Assembly (NCBI GenBank): GCA_049687015.1
Contig: JBAVIP010000040.1
Location: forward strand, 1-64,000
Direction of reading: 5' to 3'
Source: Methylotenera_A sp049687015
GTDB taxonomy: Bacteria; Pseudomonadota; Gammaproteobacteria; Burkholderiales; Methylophilaceae
Length of the DNA stretch: 64,000 nt
Made by a program: the position numbers and the translations under genes. A model generated the notes under the pieces. It did no database searches. It was not told where the DNA came from and saw nothing but the letters and a program-made list of their open reading frames with translations. Shown in pieces: positions 1-8,849 of this stretch (the stretch's first letter is position 1; each line of letters starts with the position of its first letter).

Positions 1-4
1 GTTA

Positions 5-121
5 TGCTTGGCGGCCATAGCGGTTTGGACCCACCCCTTCCCATCTCGAACAGGGCCGTGAAACGAACCAGCGCCAATGATAGTATGCTCTTCGCATGCG
101 AAAGTAGGTCACCGCCAAGCT
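5..121 (+). rRNA. 5S ribosomal RNA
   Basis: The 5' and 3' ends pair as in bacterial 5S rRNA (TGCTTGGCGGC near position 5 with GCCAAGC near position 120). The internal landmarks CCCATCTCGAACAG and the GCGAAAGTAGG loop E/helix region are in the expected order. The length of about 117 nt is normal. It should be the last gene of an rRNA operon whose 16S and 23S genes lie to the left of the window. Exact mature ends are approximate. Confidence 0.95.
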
Positions 122-156
122 ATTTATACAAAGTCATCCGCAAGATGGCTTGCAAT

Positions 157-190
157 AAAACCTCATGACGAAAGTTGTGGGGTTTTTTGC
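157..190 (+). terminator. rho-independent terminator of the rRNA operon
   Basis: A 13-bp stem (157-169 with 174-186, including G-U pairs) is closed by a GAAA tetraloop and followed by a T run. It lies 36 nt after the 5S gene, as expected for rRNA operon termination. Confidence 0.85.
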
Positions 191-320
191 TATGTGCTTT
201 TAAAACGCTACCCCCGCATGGATATTGGCTTGCAGGGCAGGTGTTTTAGCAACACAAAAATTAGTGTTTTTTTATATTAAACGCGCTATAGTAAACTGTA
301 GCGTTTAAGAGGTACCGGTG

Positions 321-806
321 ATGAAAAAAACTATTCTATGTTTTAGCGTATATGTGTTTTGGATGGCAACAGCCGCGCAGGCCGATGACAATAGTTGTAA
401 TTGCACCAATAAACTCTCAGCTTGTCCGCAAGACAAACTTACTCGTGGCGCCTATACTGAACCACTATCAATCAGTAAAAAACGCGATGATTTATCACCC
501 GGTAAGCGCAGTGACGACTTAACCGCTAGCAAAAAATATGAAGAGTTAAGTCGCGGCAAAGATACCGAGTCATTGATGCGAGGTAAGCATGATGATTCAT
601 TAACACGCGGCAAAGAGGACTTACCGTTGACGCGAGGCAACAAGAGTGACGATTTGGTGCGCAGTGCTGCTAATGATAATTTAACCTTCAGTAAGAAAAA
701 TGATTACCTGGAGCGCGGCAAATCGTCAGATGATTTATCTTTTGGTAGGCGGAGCGATGACCTTGGCCGTGGCAAGGAGACTGAGCCTCTCAGCCGTTGT
801 AATTAG
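321..806 (+). CDS. secreted 9-residue tandem-repeat protein of unknown function
   Basis: I do not recognise this family. The ATG at 321 is preferred over the adjacent GTG at 318 because AAGAGG lies 8 nt upstream. It gives 161 residues. Residues 1-21 form a signal peptide (MKK, hydrophobic core, AQA cleavage site). A short Cys-rich stretch follows (C26, C28, C35). From about residue 34 to 159 the protein consists of fourteen 9-residue units in perfect register, with no insertion or deletion. The consensus is G/S-K-x-x-D/E-x-L-x-R; Leu at position 7 is present in every unit. A single Cys (C160) follows the last unit. The regular charge and Leu pattern suggests a repetitive solenoid or fibre in the periplasm or outside the cell. 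That is inference only. It stands alone after the rRNA operon. Confidence 0.8.
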   Translation: MKKTILCFSVYVFWMATAAQADDNSCNCTNKLSACPQDKLTRGAYTEPLSISKKRDDLSPGKRSDDLTASKKYEELSRGKDTESLMRGKHDDSLTRGKEDLPLTRGNKSDDLVRSAANDNLTFSKKNDYLERGKSSDDLSFGRRSDDLGRGKETEPLSRCN

Positions 807-812
807 GTGTTG

Positions 813-2033
813 CTAATCTTCTTCTACCACCAAATCCGGCACATGATTAAATGCAATGCGCATGGGTGCATCTTTCAAAGCATCATGCGCACCGGCAAAA
901 TAAACAGTATTTTTGCCGTATTTCAAATTTAAAATATCCAACGCTTTATTCAGTTTTTTCTCGCTGGCAGAATGTTTTTCTGTAAACAAATCATAAGCAA
1001 CATCTTGCATGTTGCTTAATCCACCAAAGCTAACGCCAACGGCATGCGGCTCTTCTCCATGTTTAGGATATTGCAGCCACAACGCTTCTAGCGCTTCGGT
1101 GAGCGCCAGTGTGTTGTCAGTCATGCTAATACCGCTTTCCGCATAAAAACTGGGTTGCCCGCGAAACTTCACTTTAATGCTGATGTTAGAGGTGAGTAGC
1201 TCGTAGCTGCGCATGCGCATGCAGGCTTTTTGCAATAGCCGGTGTAAAACTGCTTTTGCCCCGGCTTGAGTTCTTTGTTCAGGCGGCAATACGTGAGAAT
1301 GTCCTAAGCTACTGCGTGAATTTTTAGCGTAATATGGCTCGATGCCGCGCAGTTTGTCGTAATAACGTTCGCCTTCAATGCTGCCCCAGGCAGCGCGTAG
1401 CTGCTCGCGATTGAGCGCGTAAAGCTGTTCAACCGTTTCAATTTTATAGCGATTGAGTCGTGCTTCCATTTGTTTGCCGATACCGTTTAAAGCGCGCAGT
1501 TTCAGCGTAAAAAGTTTATGTGGGATGTCGCTATCTTCAATCACCACGCAGCCATCGGGTTTTTGCATATTAGACGCGGTTTTGGCTAGGAACGTATTCG
1601 GTGCGATGCCAATAGAACAGCGGATATGTTCAAATTGCTTGTTGATTTCACGTTTGATTTTAGCGGCAAGTTTAAGCGCGTTTTCTTTCACTTGCTGGCT
1701 GCCGGTAAGCAAGCACACCATTTCGTCAATGGAGAGTACCTTTTCTACATGCGTGCATCTTTCTACGATTTCGATGAGTTTGTGATGGTGTTCTACATAG
1801 ACAGACGGGCGCGCTTCTACAAAAATAACGTCTTTGCACAGCTTGCGCGCATCGCGTACCATTGTACCAGTCTTAATGCCAAACGCTTTGGCCTCGTAAC
1901 TCGCGGCGATGCAGCAGGTGGTTTCTGCCATCACGGGCAGCACGCCAACTGGCTTACCGCGCAGCTCGGGGCGCAGCTGTTGCTCTACAGAAGCGAAGTA
2001 GGAATTAAAATCAACGTAAAGTGCATTCAGCAA
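813..2033 (-). CDS. Y-family DNA polymerase (UmuC/DinB-like)
   Basis: 406-residue translesion polymerase. The palm motif VDFNSYFASVEQ at the N-terminus gives the first catalytic Asp (D8) and the steric-gate Phe. SIDE at 101-104 gives D103 and E104, the positions used by Dpo4-type enzymes. A helix-hairpin-helix-like stretch (LNGIGKQMEARLNRY) and a little-finger region follow. The protein is distant from canonical Pol IV, so no symbol is given. The only possible start is TTG at 2033, because the upstream gene's stop lies just ahead in frame. No clear Shine-Dalgarno is seen, so translation may be coupled to the glycine-zipper gene, whose stop is 15 nt upstream. ImuB is excluded because the catalytic acids are intact. 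Confidence 0.85.
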   Translation of the reverse strand: MLNALYVDFNSYFASVEQQLRPELRGKPVGVLPVMAETTCCIAASYEAKAFGIKTGTMVRDARKLCKDVIFVEARPSVYVEHHHKLIEIVERCTHVEKVLSIDEMVCLLTGSQQVKENALKLAAKIKREINKQFEHIRCSIGIAPNTFLAKTASNMQKPDGCVVIEDSDIPHKLFTLKLRALNGIGKQMEARLNRYKIETVEQLYALNREQLRAAWGSIEGERYYDKLRGIEPYYAKNSRSSLGHSHVLPPEQRTQAGAKAVLHRLLQKACMRMRSYELLTSNISIKVKFRGQPSFYAESGISMTDNTLALTEALEALWLQYPKHGEEPHAVGVSFGGLSNMQDVAYDLFTEKHSASEKKLNKALDILNLKYGKNTVYFAGAHDALKDAPMRIAFNHVPDLVVEED

Positions 2034-2048
2034 TTTTAAACTGCCAAA

Positions 2049-2624
2049 TTAAATAGGTTTCCATACGCCGTCGCTCATCAGGCAAGCGCGTTCCTGCCTC
2101 GAGTCATCTATGTCGTTACCGCTCATGTAGAGCATGTAGTCACGGCATTTACGGCCATTTTTAGTGAAGCTGGAAAGCGGTGTTACACGATAATTGATAC
2201 CGTTATCCGGGTTAACCCACCTGACGGTCTGCCTGTCATGAGCAAGCTCCAGCGAATGGCCAATACAGCCGCGGTCGTTATCATCAATCGACTTGCCAAC
2301 CTGATTGCCGATTACAGCACCCAGCACGCTGCCAATAATAATGGCAACAGTTTTATTGCCATCCTTGCCTACAGATGCGCCTACAGCACCACCCACAACA
2401 CCGCCAAGCACGGTGCCGATGGCTTGCCAATTACATTCGCCACTAATGATGCCATAATCTTTATTCCATTTTTTACCGGAGTATCCCACATAATAAGGGT
2501 CATGCTTTTTGCGCCAGCCATGCGCAGGCGCCCATGGGGGCGGGTCTGCATAAGCACTTGGCGCTACTGGTAAAATTAATGCAGCGGCAAATGTAAGGAT
2601 TATCAGTTTGGTGCGATTAATCAT
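2049..2624 (-). CDS. exported glycine-zipper (17-kDa antigen-like) protein
   Basis: 191 residues. A signal peptide spans about 1-26 (hydrophobic core, SAYA/DPP cleavage). The centre (about 68-112) is a glycine-zipper double helix of the Rick_17kDa_Anti type, with GGVVGGAVGASVG and a second G-rich hydrophobic segment. The C-terminal part has four Cys and a conserved-looking WVNPDNGINYRVTP segment, as in outer-membrane-associated glycine-zipper proteins. Its role in the envelope is not known. It lies directly upstream of the Y-family polymerase on the same strand, probably in one transcript, although no functional link is obvious. Confidence 0.8.
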   Translation of the reverse strand: MINRTKLIILTFAAALILPVAPSAYADPPPWAPAHGWRKKHDPYYVGYSGKKWNKDYGIISGECNWQAIGTVLGGVVGGAVGASVGKDGNKTVAIIIGSVLGAVIGNQVGKSIDDNDRGCIGHSLELAHDRQTVRWVNPDNGINYRVTPLSSFTKNGRKCRDYMLYMSGNDIDDSRQERACLMSDGVWKPI

Positions 2625-2720
2625 AGCGGCTGGGTCTTTCTATGTTAGATTTGGCTTAATTGTAAACTTTTTTATTGGCTAACGTGTGAGTGTTTTGAAG
2701 AGTTGACTGGAGAAATAAAC

Positions 2721-3275
2721 ATGCAAACAAATACAAGTGACAATGACAAAATTGCAATTTTTGCCGGTGGCTGTTTTTGGTGCACCGAGCCCGTGTTTAG
2801 CCAGCTCAAAGGTGTTAAAAGTGTCGTGTCAGGTTACATCGGCGGCCATACGGCGAATCCGACCTACAAAGAGATCTGCAACGGGGATACCGGCCATGCT
2901 GAAGCGATTCAGATTACTTTTGATGCCGATGTGGTCAGCTATGATACTTTGCTGGAAATATTTCTCGTTTCGCACGACCCAACTACCATGAACCGCCAAG
3001 GCAACGATGTCGGCACACAATACCGTTCGGCCATATTCTGCCAGGATGAAGCGCAGTTTGCCGCTGCGCAGAACATGATCGATGCGTTTAACGCTGCCTA
3101 TATTTACAGCGCGCCGATTGTCACAGAATTAAAAGGCCCGGAAACGTTTTATCCGGCTGAGGATTATCACCAGTATTATTTTTCCAAGAATCCTAGCCAG
3201 CCTTATTGCCTGGCTGTCGCCGCACCTAAAGCGGCGAAGATACGCGCAAAATATGCGCAGTTAATAAAAGACTAG
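2721..3275 (+). CDS. msrA: peptide-methionine (S)-S-oxide reductase MsrA
   Basis: Reduces the S-epimer of methionine sulfoxide in proteins. The family signature GCFWC at residues 17-21 holds the catalytic Cys18. GDTGHAE and AEDYHQYY, both typical of MsrA, are present, and C-terminal QPYC may supply a resolving Cys. The ATG at 2721 is chosen over TTG 2703 because GGAGA lies 7 nt upstream; it gives 184 residues, a normal length. The 3' end overlaps the 3' end of corA by 4 bp, in convergent orientation. Confidence 0.95.
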   Translation: MQTNTSDNDKIAIFAGGCFWCTEPVFSQLKGVKSVVSGYIGGHTANPTYKEICNGDTGHAEAIQITFDADVVSYDTLLEIFLVSHDPTTMNRQGNDVGTQYRSAIFCQDEAQFAAAQNMIDAFNAAYIYSAPIVTELKGPETFYPAEDYHQYYFSKNPSQPYCLAVAAPKAAKIRAKYAQLIKD

Positions 3276-4360
3276 GTCTTGCTGGTAAGCCATTGCCTGC
3301 GCCAGAAAATCAGAATCATGATTAGCGCAATTGCGCCCATCACGCCAAGCGCCCACCAAAAACCGTTGTATTGCTCTATCCACGGCATATGCACAAAATT
3401 CATGCCGAAAATGCCAGCAATTAGCGTCGCTGGCATAAATAGCATGGCGACCACGGTTAAGGCGCGTACTTCCAGGTTCACGCGATTACTCACACTTGCC
3501 ATGTAAATATCCATCATGCCGCTTAAGGTGTCGCGAATCGATTCCAATGATTCGATAAAACTCACCGTGTGGTCATACACATCCCGTAAATAGGGCATCG
3601 TGGCCGGTTTGAAGAAACCTTTTTCATTGCGCGCTAAGCTGTTAATCACCTCACGCAATGGCCACACGGAACGTCGCAGCTCAATGCTCACATGCTTAAG
3701 TTGATGAATGCTATGCAGCTCTGCATTGCTAGGCTTGCTTAAAAGTAAATCTTCCAGGCTTTCGCTATCTTCGCCCACATCTTCAAGCACATTAAAATAT
3801 CGGTCTACGATGCTATCTAGCAACGAATAAGCTAAATAATCCACCCCAAGTTCACGAACTTGTGCACGGCTTGCACGCAAACGCTCACGCACCGGCTCAA
3901 ACGCGCCTGTGGAACGCTCCTGAAACGTCAGCAGGAAATTATGCCCCAGCACCAAACTGATTTGTTCGGAGCTTACTGACATGCTTTCTTTATGATAATA
4001 AAAAAGACGTGTTTCCAAAAAAACGTAATCATCAAATTCATCAATTTTTGGGCGCTGTTCGGTGTTTAGAATATCTTCAATCACCAAAGGATGTAAATGA
4101 AACAAATCACCGATTTGCTTAACCAGGGATACATCATGCACACCATGAATATTCAGCCAAAGCCGTTTGTTTGCATCGGGTTTGAACGAGGCAAGGTCAT
4201 CGCTGGTCAGCATGCGTTCGCTGATGTCGTTAGCGTCATAAGCTATGACACTAATTGCGGGTTGGATTTTTGTGATTTCACTGTCTGCTTCGCCAACGTA
4301 AACTAGTGAACCAGGCGGCATACCGATTTTTTTGAAATGACGTTTTTTATGTTTGCGCAT
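3272..4360 (-). CDS. corA: magnesium/cobalt transporter CorA
   Basis: 362-residue inner-membrane Mg2+ channel of the CorA family. A large soluble N-terminal funnel domain is followed by two transmembrane helices at the C-terminus. The selectivity motif GMN sits at about 319-321 between them, followed by FVHMPW. The Lys/Arg-rich C-terminal end is typical. The start lies only 15 nt after the stop of the second MacB-like permease gene on the same strand, so corA may be read through from the export operon. Confidence 0.92.
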   Translation of the reverse strand: MRKHKKRHFKKIGMPPGSLVYVGEADSEITKIQPAISVIAYDANDISERMLTSDDLASFKPDANKRLWLNIHGVHDVSLVKQIGDLFHLHPLVIEDILNTEQRPKIDEFDDYVFLETRLFYYHKESMSVSSEQISLVLGHNFLLTFQERSTGAFEPVRERLRASRAQVRELGVDYLAYSLLDSIVDRYFNVLEDVGEDSESLEDLLLSKPSNAELHSIHQLKHVSIELRRSVWPLREVINSLARNEKGFFKPATMPYLRDVYDHTVSFIESLESIRDTLSGMMDIYMASVSNRVNLEVRALTVVAMLFMPATLIAGIFGMNFVHMPWIEQYNGFWWALGVMGAIALIMILIFWRRQWLTSKT

Positions 4361-4375
4361 GGCGAATATGATAAC

Positions 4376-5578
4376 TTATTCTGTGCGTAATGCGTCAATC
4401 GGGTCTAAGCGGGAGGCGCTTCTGGCTGGTAACACACCCGCGAGTAAACCAATCACAGCGGACATGACTAATGCGCCTGCCGCAAAACTCCATGGCGTAT
4501 GTATAGGAAACGTAGGCAATGCCAGGCGTAGCATCTGCGCCAAGCCGATGCCTAATAGCAATCCTAATATGCCGCCGAGTGCGGCAAGCATGACGGCTTC
4601 ACTTAAAAATAGATTCAGAATAGTGCGGCGGCGCGCGCCCAAGGCGACCAGCAGGCCAATTTCATTGGTACGTTCTGTGACTGAAATCGTCATGATGGTG
4701 ACAATCCCCACCGCGCCAACCAGTAATGAAATGCCACCTAGTGCGCCCACCGCCATGGTGAGGATATTAAGAATGTTGGATAAGGTTTTCAGCATATCTT
4801 CCTGCGTGGTGACGGTAAAATCTTCATGGCCATGGCGTAGTGCAAGCCTTTTCTTGACAGCTGCTGCTACAGTGGCTGCTGAAGCCCCTTCCGCATAAAG
4901 GACGTGTATCTCCGTTAGTCCTTCACGATTGTATAATTCCATCGCGCGTTGCGCCGGAATGAATGCGGTGTCGTCGAGGTCAATTCCAAGAAATTGACCT
5001 TTTGGCGCCATCACGCCAATCACCCGAAAATGCAAACCGCCGATGCGAACGCGCGCACCCAAAGGATTCGCTGTACCAAACAACTCATTACGCAGCTTGC
5101 TGCCTAATACAACGAATGCGCGCGAGCTGCCTGCACCTTCGCGCGGAAGAGAGTTGCCAATTTGCACTTTAGCGCTGAATACATGAATAAAATCTGCATC
5201 CACGCCATAAATCGTGGTGCGCCGTAAACGGCCATTGCTCTCGACTTCAGAATTGCCCCATACCATGGGTGAAGAGCCGGTGACTTGGGGCAGTTGTTTA
5301 AGTGACTGCGCATCCTCCATCGTTAATAACCGCGCCGTGGTCGGGATACCGGTAGGTGGCTGTCCACCGGTTTTTACCTTGCCTGGCGCGATTCCAATCA
5401 CGTTAGTGCCAAACTGCGTGAACTCTGCCAACACAAACTGATGTACACCTTCGCCGATAGAAGTCAGCAGAATGACCGCAGCGATGCCTACTGCAATGCC
5501 CAACAGGGTGAGAAAACTGCGCATGCGGTGGGAGGTGATGGCCTGAATCGCGAAGCGGCTAGAGTCGGCGAGTAACAT
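4376..5578 (-). CDS. MacB-like ABC transporter permease (second of two)
   Basis: 400 residues with FtsX/MacB architecture: one N-terminal membrane helix (about 20-42), a large periplasmic MacB-PCD domain, and three C-terminal helices ending in the typical PARSASRLDPIDALRTE tail. It follows the other permease with a 2-nt gap in the operon adaptor, ATPase, permease, permease. Two different permeases suggest a heterodimeric transmembrane unit driven by the shared ATPase. No outer-membrane TolC-like gene is present, so an external partner is assumed. Substrate unknown. Confidence 0.88.
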   Translation of the reverse strand: MLLADSSRFAIQAITSHRMRSFLTLLGIAVGIAAVILLTSIGEGVHQFVLAEFTQFGTNVIGIAPGKVKTGGQPPTGIPTTARLLTMEDAQSLKQLPQVTGSSPMVWGNSEVESNGRLRRTTIYGVDADFIHVFSAKVQIGNSLPREGAGSSRAFVVLGSKLRNELFGTANPLGARVRIGGLHFRVIGVMAPKGQFLGIDLDDTAFIPAQRAMELYNREGLTEIHVLYAEGASAATVAAAVKKRLALRHGHEDFTVTTQEDMLKTLSNILNILTMAVGALGGISLLVGAVGIVTIMTISVTERTNEIGLLVALGARRRTILNLFLSEAVMLAALGGILGLLLGIGLAQMLRLALPTFPIHTPWSFAAGALVMSAVIGLLAGVLPARSASRLDPIDALRTE

Positions 5579-5580
5579 TG

Positions 5581-6789
5581 TTATCTCTTGCTTAAAGCCT
5601 GGATTGGGTCAAGTTGCGCGGCGCGGCGTGCCGGCATTACACCAAAAATCAGGCCAGAGGCAAGCGCGGTGCCCAAGCCCGCCACTACTGCCCATAATGG
5701 CGGATAGGCCGGGAATGTAGGGTAAAGATGACGCAGTATGGCTGCCCCCAAATAACCCAACCCAGTGCCTAGCAAACCACCTGTCAGCGACAGCAGAACA
5801 GCCTCAGTCATAAATAGCTGACGCACAGCCGCAGAGGTAGCGCCCAGCGCCTTAAGCAGACCGATCTCACCGGTACGCTGTGTGACCGATACCAGCATCA
5901 CATTCATCACGAGAATACCCGCTACAGCCAGGCTGATGGCGGCAATGCCGGCAACGCCTAGTGTCAGCACATTCAAAATCTTGTCGAATGTCTGCAGCAC
6001 CGCATCTTGTGTGATAACGGTCACGTCCTCCTCCCCTTCATGGCGCTGGGTAATCATCTTTAAAACACGCGCCTTGACTTCACCTATTTGTTCACGGCTG
6101 CGCGCTTCAACCAGAATGCGAAACAGGGTATTGCTGTTAAGCATGGCTTGCGCGGTTGCCACTGGCACAATCACTAACTCATCAGTGGTCATACCCATGC
6201 CGCGCCCGCCCTCGCTGAGTACGCCGACTACACGTAAGCGCCTGTCGCCAATGCGCACGGTTTTGCCTAACGGGTTTTCTGCACCAAAAATCTCCTGACG
6301 GATAAGCGCGCCCAACACCACCTCGGCCGAGCCGTGACCTACTTCATCTTTGGAAAGAAAGCGCCCAAGCCCCATTTTCAACTGACGAACCCGGACAAAT
6401 TCATCGTTAGTGCCCAGTAGCATGGCCTCGCGCAGTTTACCAGTGGCGTTGATTTCCGTCGTGGCAATCAGGATAGGTGAAATGCGTTGTACCCCAGGCA
6501 GCCGAAGCAGTGCAGCAGCATCGTCCACCGTTAAATCGCGTGGCGTGCTGGTTAAGAGGTTGGCAGGGTTAAAGCCGCGCGTTTCGGAGCGGCCAGGCAG
6601 CACAATCACCAGATTACTGCCGATGGCAGAAAACTCACCCACGACGTAACGGCGCGCGCCATCGCCCAGCGCAGTCAGTATGACCACGGCGGCCACGCCG
6701 ATGGACATCGCCAATATCAGCAAACCTGTGCGCAAAGGTGTGCCGGTTGCAGCATCACTAGCGTAGCGGAATGTGTCGGTGATTTTCAT
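5581..6789 (-). CDS. MacB-like ABC transporter permease (first of two)
   Basis: 402 residues with the same FtsX/MacB layout as its downstream neighbour: an N-terminal helix, a periplasmic core domain, three C-terminal helices and the PARRAAQLDPIQAL signature. The start codon overlaps the stop of the ATPase gene by 4 bp, showing translational coupling. It is clearly homologous to, but not a copy of, the second permease, so the duplication is old. Confidence 0.88.
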   Translation of the reverse strand: MKITDTFRYASDAATGTPLRTGLLILAMSIGVAAVVILTALGDGARRYVVGEFSAIGSNLVIVLPGRSETRGFNPANLLTSTPRDLTVDDAAALLRLPGVQRISPILIATTEINATGKLREAMLLGTNDEFVRVRQLKMGLGRFLSKDEVGHGSAEVVLGALIRQEIFGAENPLGKTVRIGDRRLRVVGVLSEGGRGMGMTTDELVIVPVATAQAMLNSNTLFRILVEARSREQIGEVKARVLKMITQRHEGEEDVTVITQDAVLQTFDKILNVLTLGVAGIAAISLAVAGILVMNVMLVSVTQRTGEIGLLKALGATSAAVRQLFMTEAVLLSLTGGLLGTGLGYLGAAILRHLYPTFPAYPPLWAVVAGLGTALASGLIFGVMPARRAAQLDPIQALSKR

Positions 6790-7508
6790 GTTGCTTGACT
6801 GGGATTATCAACACTATTGGTTACATCGCTGACAATGCCGCCATCATCCATTCTTATTTGGCGCCGCGCCCGGGCGCCAAGTGCCTGATCGTGCGTCACC
6901 ACAATCAGCGTCATGCCTTGTGCATTAAGCGCCTCCAGTAACCGCACCACTTCTTCGCCAGTGACGCGGTCAAGGTTGCCTGTCGGCTCATCTGCCAGCA
7001 ATACGGCTGGCCGCAATATGGTAGCGCGCGCAATGGCCACGCGCTGGCGCTGCCCGCCAGAAAGTTCATTCGGGCGGTGGTGCGCTCTATCTGTCAGGCC
7101 ATATTCTTTAAGGGCCTGCGATACACGTTCAGCGCGTTCAGCAGATGGCATACCAGACAAGGTAAGCGGCAGTTCGATGTTGGCAGCGGCGGTTAAGCGC
7201 GGTACCAGATGAAAGCTCTGGAATATGAAGCCGATGCGGAGGCTGCGCACTTTTGCCTGCTCATCCGGGGCCAGCGTGGTGACATCACGGCCTTCCAGTT
7301 GATAAGTGCCAGCATCGGCGCGATCCAGCAGACCGATTAAGTTAAGCAGGGTGGATTTTCCGGAGCCTGATGGACCCATCACGGCGATATATTCGCCGCG
7401 CGTGATATTCAAATCCACATTGCGCAAAGCATGCACTTTGCTGTCACCAAGCGTAAAGGTGCGGTCTATGCCATTGAGTTGTATGAGGCTTTCAGCGTCA
7501 TCAGGCAT
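6786..7508 (-). CDS. ABC transporter ATP-binding protein (MacB/LolD type)
   Basis: 240-residue standalone nucleotide-binding domain. Walker A GPSGSGKST, Q-loop FQSFHLVPRLTA, signature LSGGQRQRVAIARA, Walker B VLLADEPTGNLD and switch His in VVTHDQ are all intact. The FQSF...L sequence and short length place it in the MacB/LolD-type o228 subfamily, which powers mechanotransmission exporters. It starts 6 nt after the adaptor gene and overlaps the first permease by 4 bp. Confidence 0.93.
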   Translation of the reverse strand: MPDDAESLIQLNGIDRTFTLGDSKVHALRNVDLNITRGEYIAVMGPSGSGKSTLLNLIGLLDRADAGTYQLEGRDVTTLAPDEQAKVRSLRIGFIFQSFHLVPRLTAAANIELPLTLSGMPSAERAERVSQALKEYGLTDRAHHRPNELSGGQRQRVAIARATILRPAVLLADEPTGNLDRVTGEEVVRLLEALNAQGMTLIVVTHDQALGARARRQIRMDDGGIVSDVTNSVDNPSQAT

Positions 7509-7514
7509 GTGAAA

Positions 7515-8681
7515 TCATTTTGCCTTAATTGATTTAGGATTGGTTTCTGTTTTTTCTGGCGTCACTATAACGCCCGCTTTTACGCCTTCGCGCTCCAGTG
7601 AAGCCACAATACGGTCGCCCTGTTTTAGCCCGTCTAATATTTCGGTGTATTCCCAATTGGTAATGCCCGCCTTGATTGCGCGCTCTTCCAGTTTTTTGGT
7701 GGTTGGCTGGTAAAGCAGCACTTTGTTGCCTTCCATCAGGGTGGATGTCGGCACACGCAACACATTATCATGGCTATCCAGCACGACTTCCACATCGGCA
7801 CTGTAGCCCACCAGTAATTGTTTGGCGTCGTCGCTATTGTCCAGCGAGACTTCCACATCTACGGTGCGGGCCTGTTTTTCCACCGCCACCACATAAGGCG
7901 CAACGCGCTTTACATGCCCAGGCAATGCCTTGCCTGGCAACGCGTCTAAAGAAACCCGCGCAGGCTGGCCGATATGTATCTTGGGCGCGTCTACTTCATC
8001 CATCGGCGCCTCGATATACAGGCAGGAGTCATCAATCAGGTCGATGGCTGGCGGCGTTGCCACACCGGGCGGTGATGGCGTGGTGTACTCGCCGAGCTCA
8101 CCGACGATATCTGCCACAATGCCGTCAAATGGTGCGACCAATACGGTGCGGTCCTGTTCTACTTTCGTGACTTTTACTCGCGCTTGTGCCTGTTTCACAT
8201 CGGCACGTGCGGCATCGCAGGCGGCGCGGCGAGACTGTGCCTCGTAACGTGATTTTTCTTCACCGCTTTTAGAGATAAAACCTTTTGCATGTAACTCAGC
8301 CATGCGGCCTGCTTCACGTTCGGCATTGTCGGCCATTGCACAGGCCTCTGCGATGCGCTTGCTGCTGCTGGTTACCTGCGCTTGAGCCAGGTTGCTTTGC
8401 GCCTGCTGGTCATCGTTCCACAGGCGCAATAACACTTGCCCCTTTTTAACGTGATCACCTTTTTTAATGCCAAGATAAGCAATTCGCCCGCCGCTAATCG
8501 GCGAGAGGCGTGTGCGCAAGCAAGCTTCCACGCTGCCGGCGCGTGTGTTTGCTACGCTGGCTTCCACCGTGCCGCGTCCAACTTCAACTAGCGTTACCGT
8601 AATTGGTTTGGGTTTGGTAAACCACCAATATGCAGCGCCAACGCCTGCAATGAGTACAAGGATAATTAAAATGCGTCGCAT
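7515..8681 (-). CDS. periplasmic adaptor subunit (MacA/HlyD family)
   Basis: 388 residues. One N-terminal transmembrane/signal segment (about 3-21) is followed by a split biotinyl-lipoyl-like domain (GRIAYLGIKKGDHVKKGQVL ... VAPFDGIVADI), an intervening alpha-helical hairpin (about 85-175) and a beta-barrel/membrane-proximal part (LEREGVKAGV). This is the layout of membrane fusion proteins linking an inner-membrane pump to an outer-membrane channel. It is the first gene of the export operon and supports the MacAB-like assignment. The cargo (drug, peptide or lipid) cannot be read from sequence. Confidence 0.88.
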   Translation of the reverse strand: MRRILIILVLIAGVGAAYWWFTKPKPITVTLVEVGRGTVEASVANTRAGSVEACLRTRLSPISGGRIAYLGIKKGDHVKKGQVLLRLWNDDQQAQSNLAQAQVTSSSKRIAEACAMADNAEREAGRMAELHAKGFISKSGEEKSRYEAQSRRAACDAARADVKQAQARVKVTKVEQDRTVLVAPFDGIVADIVGELGEYTTPSPPGVATPPAIDLIDDSCLYIEAPMDEVDAPKIHIGQPARVSLDALPGKALPGHVKRVAPYVVAVEKQARTVDVEVSLDNSDDAKQLLVGYSADVEVVLDSHDNVLRVPTSTLMEGNKVLLYQPTTKKLEERAIKAGITNWEYTEILDGLKQGDRIVASLEREGVKAGVIVTPEKTETNPKSIKAK

Positions 8682-8849
8682 AGGGTGTCTGTTGTTCTTC
8701 TGCCTAGTCTATCTTGCTATTATGATACTGTTAATTATAGGCTTTTGGTTGAGTTCGGGCTTGCCTTAAGTGCTCGCCCTTACATCGACCATAAAACAAA
8801 GATGGCGTTCAAATTGAATTTTTCAAAAGAATATCCAAGTAAGGTTTCG

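Noticed and set aside
77..280. 67-codon frame overlapping the 5S rRNA and its terminator
   Set aside because: Covers structured RNA and the terminator hairpin; not a protein gene.
813..2033. ImuB (catalytically dead Y-family protein)
   Set aside because: All three catalytic acids are present, and no imuA or dnaE2 gene is adjacent.
1626..2039. 137-codon plus-strand frame over the polymerase gene
   Set aside because: Shadow of the Y-family polymerase; no ribosome site or domain.
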